DNA from: DAHUYF01 sp035553515
Lineage (GTDB): Bacteria > Pseudomonadota > Alphaproteobacteria > ATCC43930 > CGMCC-115725
Assembly: GCA_035553515.1 (NCBI GenBank)
Contig: DATNDG010000143.1
Location: 1 to 19,495, forward strand
DNA: 19,495 nt
Reading direction: 5' to 3'
Within the stretch, counting starts at the first letter, position 1; every line of letters starts with the position of its first letter. Shown here in pieces: positions 14,628 to 19,495 of the stretch. Position numbers and translations under genes: made by a program. Below the pieces are notes generated by a model, which was not told where the DNA came from, searched no databases, and saw nothing but the letters and a program-made list of their open reading frames with translations.

Positions 14628-15587
14628 ATGGAGGGTGAAGCCGCAGCGCTGGTCGTCGTCGCGGGGCCGACCGCCAGCGGCAAATCGGCGCTGGCGCTGG
14701 CCGTCGCCGAGGAATTTCGCGGCACGGTCATCAATGCCGACAGCATGCAGGTCTATCGCGATCTGGACGTGCTGGCGGCGCGCCCCGGCGCGGCGGAGAC
14801 GGCGCGTGCGCCGCACCGGCTCTATGGCTTTTCCGACGCCGCGGAGCCGTGCTCGGCCGGGCGCTGGCGGGCGTTGGCGCTGGCGGAGATCGCCGCGGCG
14901 CGCGGCGAGGGGAGGCAGCCCATCCTCGCCGGCGGCACCGGCCTCTATCTGCGCGCGCTGCTCGAGGGGCTGGCGCCGGTGCCGGCGGTGCCGGCCGAGA
15001 TCCGCGAGCAGGCGAAGGCGCTCCACGCGCGGCTCGGCGGCGCGGCGTTCCGCGCGGCGCTGAGCGAAGTCGATCCCGAGGCGTCGGCGCGGCTTGCGGC
15101 CGGCGATACGCAGCGGCTCATCCGCGCCTATGAGGTGGCGACAGCGACGGGGCGCACGCTTGCCGCCTGGCGGCGCGGCCAGAGCGCGCCCCCCTTCCAG
15201 GCGGCGGCCATCCTGCTGCTGCCGCCGCGCGCCGAGCTCTATGCGGCCTGCGATGCGCGCTTCCTCGCCATGATGGAGCGCGGCGCCGAGCGCGAGGCGC
15301 GGGCGCTGCTGGCGCGCGGCCTCTCGCCCGAGCTGCCGGCGATGAAGGCGGTGGGGCTGCGCGAGCTGGCCGAGCTCTTCGCCGGCAGGCTCAGCCGCGA
15401 AGCGGCGATCGCCGCCGCGCAGCAGGCGACGCGGCGCTATGCCAAGCGGCAATACACCTGGTTCCGCCATCAGCTTCCCGAACGCGCGGGTCTGCGGAAG
15501 CTGGTCCTCGCAGAGCAATTTTCGGAAAGTTTACTGCCGGGAATTTTTTCATTTATTCGTCAGTTTCTGTTGACCATTAAGGCCTAG
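14628..15587 (+). CDS. miaA: tRNA dimethylallyltransferase MiaA
   Basis: A 319-residue enzyme that adds a dimethylallyl group to A37 of tRNAs reading U-initial codons. Motifs: P-loop GPTASGKS at 13-20, NADSMQVYRDLDVLAARP at 36-53, GGTGLYLRALLEG at 102-114, GDTQRLIRAYEV near 162-173, and the C-terminal RRYAKRQYTWFRHQ before about residue 286. The last 30 residues (AEQFSESLLPGIFSFIRQFLLTIKA) lie in a markedly AT-rich stretch that also contains a probable promoter for the ilv genes. The ATG at 14628 is the only good start; no strong ribosome binding site is visible upstream. It lies 116 bases ahead of the acetolactate synthase start. Confidence 0.95.
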   Translation: MEGEAAALVVVAGPTASGKSALALAVAEEFRGTVINADSMQVYRDLDVLAARPGAAETARAPHRLYGFSDAAEPCSAGRWRALALAEIAAARGEGRQPILAGGTGLYLRALLEGLAPVPAVPAEIREQAKALHARLGGAAFRAALSEVDPEASARLAAGDTQRLIRAYEVATATGRTLAAWRRGQSAPPFQAAAILLLPPRAELYAACDARFLAMMERGAEREARALLARGLSPELPAMKAVGLRELAELFAGRLSREAAIAAAQQATRRYAKRQYTWFRHQLPERAGLRKLVLAEQFSESLLPGIFSFIRQFLLTIKA

Positions 15588-15598
15588 CTGTCTAGGGT
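15570..15598 (+). promoter_or_regulatory. Probable sigma-70 promoter of the ilv operon
   Basis: TTGACC (15570-15575) and TAGGGT (15593-15598) are 17 bases apart, with an AT-rich stretch (15540-15569) just upstream that could serve as an UP element. The -35 box lies inside the last codons of miaA. Transcription would start near 15605, giving a leader of about 100 bases. Confidence 0.55.
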
Positions 15599-15633
15599 GA
15601 CCCCCTTCGCGCGGGACGAGTTGTTCCAACCGA

Positions 15634-15656
15634 GTGGCGGTCAGCGTGGCCGCTGC
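15634..15656 (+). promoter_or_regulatory. Hairpin in the ilv leader
   Basis: The segment GTGGCGGTC can pair over nine positions (three or more G-U pairs) with GGCCGCTGC around the loop AGCGT. It lies in the expected leader RNA, about 50 bases before the acetolactate synthase start. No U-run follows, and no leader peptide rich in Leu, Val or Ile codons is seen, so classical attenuation is not supported. Coordinates may be off by a base or two. Confidence 0.3.
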
Positions 15657-15703
15657 CGCGTTAAGCCTTTGATCTCGCGTACGTTTTGGCTAGGAGAGGT
15701 GTC

Positions 15704-17467
15704 ATGGCTGCGGAGCAGATGGTCGGGGCGGAGATGATCATCAAGGCGCTGGGGGACCAGGGCGTTGATGTCGTTTTCGGATATCCCGGCGGCGCCGTAT
15801 TGCCGATCTACGACGCGATCTTCAAGCAGAACCACATCCGCCACATCCTGGTGCGGCACGAGCAGGGCGCGGTGCATGCCGCCGAAGGCTATGCCCGCTC
15901 GACCGGCAAGGTCGGCGTCGTGCTGGTCACCAGCGGGCCGGGCGCCACCAATGCGGTGACCGGGCTCACCGACGCGCTGATGGATTCCGTGCCGATCGTC
16001 TGCCTCACCGGCCAGGTGCCGACGCATCTCATCGGCAACGACGCTTTCCAGGAGGCCGACACCACCGGCATCACGCGTCCCTGCACCAAGCATGGCTATC
16101 TGGTGAAGGACGTGAACGACCTGCCGCGCGTGCTGCACGAGGCGTTCCTCGTCGCGCGCACCGGCCGGCCCGGCCCGGTGGTGGTCGATCTGCCGAAGGA
16201 TGTGCTCTTCGCCACCGGCACCTACCGCGCGCCGGAGACGACGCAGCACAAGACCTATCGCCCGCAGGTGACGCCCGACCCGGCGCGCATCGAGGAGGCG
16301 GTGGCGCTCATCGCCCAGGCGAAGCGGCCGCTCTTCTATGGCGGCGGCGGCATCATCAATTCCGGCGATCGCGCCTGCGCACTCTTCCGCGAGCTGGTGA
16401 AGCTCACGGGCTTCCCCTGCACGCTGACGCTCATGGGGCTGGGGGCGCTCCCCGCTTCGGACCGGCAGCATCTCGGTCTCGTCGGCATGCACGGCACCTA
16501 TGAGTCGAACCTCGCCATGCATGGCTGCGATCTCATGATCGCGGTGGGATCGCGCTTCGACGATCGGGTCACCGGGCGGCTCAACGCCTTCTCGCCCAAC
16601 TCGAAGAAGATCCACATCGACATCGACCCGTCCTCGATCAACAAGAATGTGCGGGTCGACGTGCCGGTGATCGGCGATGCCGGCAATGCGCTCGAGGCCA
16701 TCCTCGCCGGGCTCAAGGCGCGGCGCTTCAAGCCCAACCGCGAGGCGCTGGCGCAGTGGTGGAAAGAGATCGACGGCTGGCGCGCGCGCAACAGCCTCGC
16801 CTATGGCAAGTCGGACAAGATCATCAAGCCGCAATACGCCATCGAGCGGCTCTGGCACCTGACCCGCGGCAAGGACATCTACGTCACCACCGAAGTCGGC
16901 CAGCACCAGATGTGGGCGGCGCAGCTCTTCAAGTTCGATGAGCCCAAGCACTGGCTCACCTCCGGTGGGCTCGGCACGATGGGCTATGGGCTCCCGGCGG
17001 CGATGGGGGTGCAGATCGCCCATCCCGAGGCGCTCGTCGTCGATATCGCCGGCGAGGCGTCGATTCTGATGAACATCCAGGAGATGTCGACCATCTGCCA
17101 GTACCGGTTGCCGGTGAAGGTGTTCATCCTCAACAACCAGTACATGGGCATGGTGCGGCAGTGGCAGGAGCTGCTGCATGGCGGCCGCTATTCGGAGAGC
17201 TACACCGCCGCGTTGCCGGATTTCGTCAAGCTCGCGGACGCCTTCGGCGCGGTGGGCTTGCGGGCGAGCCGGCCCGACGATGTCGACCGCGTCATCAAGG
17301 AGATGCTGGCGGTGGACAAGGCGGTCATCGTCGATGTCGCGGTCGACCAGACGGAGAACTGCTTCCCGATGATCCCATCGGGCGCCGCGCATAACGAGAT
17401 GCTGCTCGGCCCCGAGGACAAGCAGGCGGGCGGGCCGGTATCGGAAGAGGGCATGGTCCTCGTCTGA
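15704..17467 (+). CDS. ilvB: Acetolactate synthase (AHAS), large catalytic subunit
   Basis: A 587-residue thiamine-diphosphate enzyme that makes acetolactate or acetohydroxybutyrate, the first common step of valine, leucine and isoleucine synthesis. Visible motifs: GYPGGAVLPIYDAI (26-39), catalytic Glu53 in RHEQGAVHAAEGYAR, FAD-domain GSRFDDRVTGRL, and TPP motif G450-E-A-S with N477-N478 after 24 residues. The TPP motif reads GEAS rather than the more common GDGS; I recall the same form in alphaproteobacterial AHAS. An upstream TTG at 15686 is in frame, but the ATG at 15704 sits 4 bases after AGGAGAGG (15692-15699) and was chosen. Cofactors are TPP, Mg2+ and FAD. The small subunit gene follows by 34 bases. 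In other genomes this gene is called ilvI or ilvB. Confidence 0.96.
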   Translation: MAAEQMVGAEMIIKALGDQGVDVVFGYPGGAVLPIYDAIFKQNHIRHILVRHEQGAVHAAEGYARSTGKVGVVLVTSGPGATNAVTGLTDALMDSVPIVCLTGQVPTHLIGNDAFQEADTTGITRPCTKHGYLVKDVNDLPRVLHEAFLVARTGRPGPVVVDLPKDVLFATGTYRAPETTQHKTYRPQVTPDPARIEEAVALIAQAKRPLFYGGGGIINSGDRACALFRELVKLTGFPCTLTLMGLGALPASDRQHLGLVGMHGTYESNLAMHGCDLMIAVGSRFDDRVTGRLNAFSPNSKKIHIDIDPSSINKNVRVDVPVIGDAGNALEAILAGLKARRFKPNREALAQWWKEIDGWRARNSLAYGKSDKIIKPQYAIERLWHLTRGKDIYVTTEVGQHQMWAAQLFKFDEPKHWLTSGGLGTMGYGLPAAMGVQIAHPEALVVDIAGEASILMNIQEMSTICQYRLPVKVFILNNQYMGMVRQWQELLHGGRYSESYTAALPDFVKLADAFGAVGLRASRPDDVDRVIKEMLAVDKAVIVDVAVDQTENCFPMIPSGAAHNEMLLGPEDKQAGGPVSEEGMVLV

Positions 17468-17501
17468 GCAAGCCCACTTCCTTCCGCATCGGAGCAGAGC
17501 C

Positions 17502-18005
17502 TTGAGCGCCATCGAGAAGCACACCATCGCCGTGCTCGTCGACAACGAGCCCGGCATCCTTGCGCGGGTCGTCGGATTGTTCTCCGGCCGCGGCTACAAC
17601 ATCGAGAGCCTGACCGTGGCCGAGACCGACCGCGTGAAGCAGCTCTCGCGCATCACCGTCGTCACCTCCGGCACGCCGATGATCATCGAGCAGATCAAGG
17701 CGCAACTCTCGCGGCTCGTACCCGTCCATGCCGTGCGCGACCTCACCGACGACGGCCCGCATGTCGAGCGCGAGCTCGCCCTCATCAAGGTCGCCGGCAG
17801 CGGCGACAAGCGGATCGAATCGCTGCGGCTCGCCGACATCTTCCGCGCCCGCGTCATCGACAGCACGATCGAGAGCTTTGTCTTCGAGATGACCGGCTCG
17901 ACCGAGAAGCTCAACGCCTTCATCAACCTGATGAAGCCGCTCGGCCTCGTCGACGTGTCGCGCACCGGCGTCGTCGCCATCTCGCGCGGCGCCGCGCGGT
18001 TCTGA
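17502..18005 (+). CDS. ilvN: Acetolactate synthase, small regulatory subunit
   Basis: A 167-residue protein with an N-terminal ACT domain (residues 8-80: IAVLVDNEPGILARVVGLFSGRGYNIESLTVAETD) that senses valine, and a C-terminal ALS_ss domain (about 85-160) that activates the large subunit. Length is normal for IlvH/IlvN. The start is a TTG at 17502, with GGAG at 17491-17494 7 bases before it; no ATG start is possible without losing the ACT domain. The weak start codon may keep its level below that of the large subunit. ilvC follows after 26 bases. Also called ilvH. Confidence 0.96.
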   Translation: MSAIEKHTIAVLVDNEPGILARVVGLFSGRGYNIESLTVAETDRVKQLSRITVVTSGTPMIIEQIKAQLSRLVPVHAVRDLTDDGPHVERELALIKVAGSGDKRIESLRLADIFRARVIDSTIESFVFEMTGSTEKLNAFINLMKPLGLVDVSRTGVVAISRGAARF

Positions 18006-18031
18006 ATTCAGTTTATCCAGGGAGCACTATC

Positions 18032-19051
<1,020 letters not shown>

Positions 19052-19101
19052 CCGCGAGGCGCGGCGCGAGGCGCGAAGCGCTTCGTCGCCGGCGGGCGAC
19101 A

Positions 19102-19121
19102 GCGGTTGCGCCAGCAACCGC
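19102..19121 (+). terminator. Possible ilv operon terminator hairpin
   Basis: GCGGTTGC (19102-19109) pairs perfectly with GCAACCGC (19114-19121) around the loop GCCA, 50 bases after the ilvC stop. No U-run follows, so it may act with Rho or with the larger hairpin at 19154-19231. Confidence 0.4.
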
Positions 19122-19153
19122 GAGAGCCCGCACAGAGCGGACTAGTGTCGAAA

Positions 19154-19231
19154 CCCCACCTCACCCCAACCCTCTCCGCCCCACTGGGGCGGAGAGGGAG
19201 GGATCCGCGTCAGCGGGAGGGTGAGGTGGGG
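19154..19231. repeat. Nested double palindrome after ilvC
   Basis: The outer arms CCCCACCTCACCC (19154-19166) and 19219-19231 are perfect reverse complements (13 bp). Inside them CCCTCTCCGCCCC (19170-19182) pairs perfectly with 19186-19198 around the loop ACT (13 bp). The element sits between convergent ilvC and the nitrilase-family gene. Its CCCTCTCC and GGGTGAGG words are shared with the array at 12498-12621, so the two are probably the same repeat family. Confidence 0.85.
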
Positions 19232-19238
19232 AAGGGCG

Positions 19239-19495
19239 CTACGCCACTGCGCGCTTAGCGGGGGTAGCATCTGCCGCGATCGTGCCGTAGAGCTCGGGGC
19301 GGCGCTGGGTCAACAGCGGGTAGCGGCGGCGGATCTCGTCGACGAAAGCGGGGTCGAGCGCAGCGGTGAGGCAGCACTCGGCATCGGACGCGGTCGCGGT
19401 CACCGTCCCCCAGGGATCGACCACCATGCTGCGGCCGACGAAGGCGATGCCGGATTTGGGCTCGGTGCCGTACTGGCCCGAGGCCACCACGAAGA
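19239..19495 (-). CDS. Nitrilase/carbon-nitrogen hydrolase family protein (C-terminal part)
   Basis: Only the last 85 or so codons are in the window; the gene continues beyond its right edge. The visible part (FVVASGQYGTEPKSGIAFVGRSMVVDPWGTVTA..., then AALDPAFVDEIRRRYPLLTQRRPELYG) is the typical C-terminal end of the carbon-nitrogen hydrolase fold: the strand region GxSMVVDPWG, and the RRRYPLLTQRRPELYG end found in amidase-like members. The catalytic Glu, Lys and Cys lie outside the window, so activity and substrate cannot be judged. A GTG at 19490 is merely internal. It is convergent with the ilv operon across a palindromic repeat. Confidence 0.75.
   Translation of the reverse strand, partial: FVVASGQYGTEPKSGIAFVGRSMVVDPWGTVTATASDAECCLTAALDPAFVDEIRRRYPLLTQRRPELYGTIAADATPAKRAVA

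Noticed and set aside
15600..15703. Leader peptide for ilv attenuation
   Set aside because: No short frame with clustered Leu, Val or Ile codons and no U-run after the hairpin.
15641..17557. Long open frame (638 codons) opposite acetolactate synthase
   Set aside because: Shadow of ilvB on the opposite strand; no recognisable domain.

Overview
The window looks like chromosome of a GC-rich alphaproteobacterium. The evidence is very high third-position GC in all genes, an HflK-HflC-DUF2065-Do protease cluster, serB and miaA close to the ilv genes, and an acetolactate synthase large subunit with what I recall as the alphaproteobacterial 'GEAS' form of the thiamine-diphosphate motif. I cannot name a genus. 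No tRNA, rRNA, CRISPR array, transposase or phage gene was seen.

Layout. 1-2520 (+): a ChrB-domain protein (chromate-resistance family), then a secreted two-repeat DUF1259 protein and a secreted YncE-like beta-propeller protein in tandem. 2521-3400 (+): a manganese (yybP-ykoY) riboswitch followed by a TMEM165/GDT1-family membrane protein, a probable Mn2+ exporter that starts at a GTG. 3428-4801 (-): an Mrp/ApbC Fe-S carrier ATPase followed by a small all-cysteine GDCCVxC protein. 4941-8846 (+): hflK, hflC, DUF2065 and a DegP/HtrA-type periplasmic protease, a membrane and envelope quality-control group. 9048-10714 (+): DUF3311 protein plus an SSS-family solute symporter, the usual two-gene layout of monocarboxylate permeases. 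10932-11840 (-): serB. 11961-12482 (+): secreted NTF2-like protein. 12627-14473 (-): GFA-family zinc protein and an MHS-type MFS transporter. 14628-15587 (+): miaA. 15704-19051 (+): large and small acetolactate synthase subunits and ilvC, the common steps of valine, leucine and isoleucine synthesis. 19239-19495 (-): the C-terminal end of a nitrilase-family hydrolase cut by the window edge.

Most of the content is core metabolism and quality control. The less ordinary parts are non-coding: a well-preserved Mn2+ riboswitch with a 15-bp hairpin just before the gene start; a probable ilv promoter lying in the AT-rich end of miaA; and a set of palindromic intergenic repeats. The repeats sit at 8881-8993, 10764-10864, 12498-12621, 14502-14602 and 19154-19231. 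The first two share a perfect 30-bp sequence in opposite orientation and flank the DUF3311-symporter pair. Most of the repeats lie at borders between core genes (degP, serB, miaA, ilvC) and accessory transport or enzyme genes, which suggests that accessory modules were placed into an older core block at repeat-rich sites. I saw no clear candidate for a wholly new multi-gene system.
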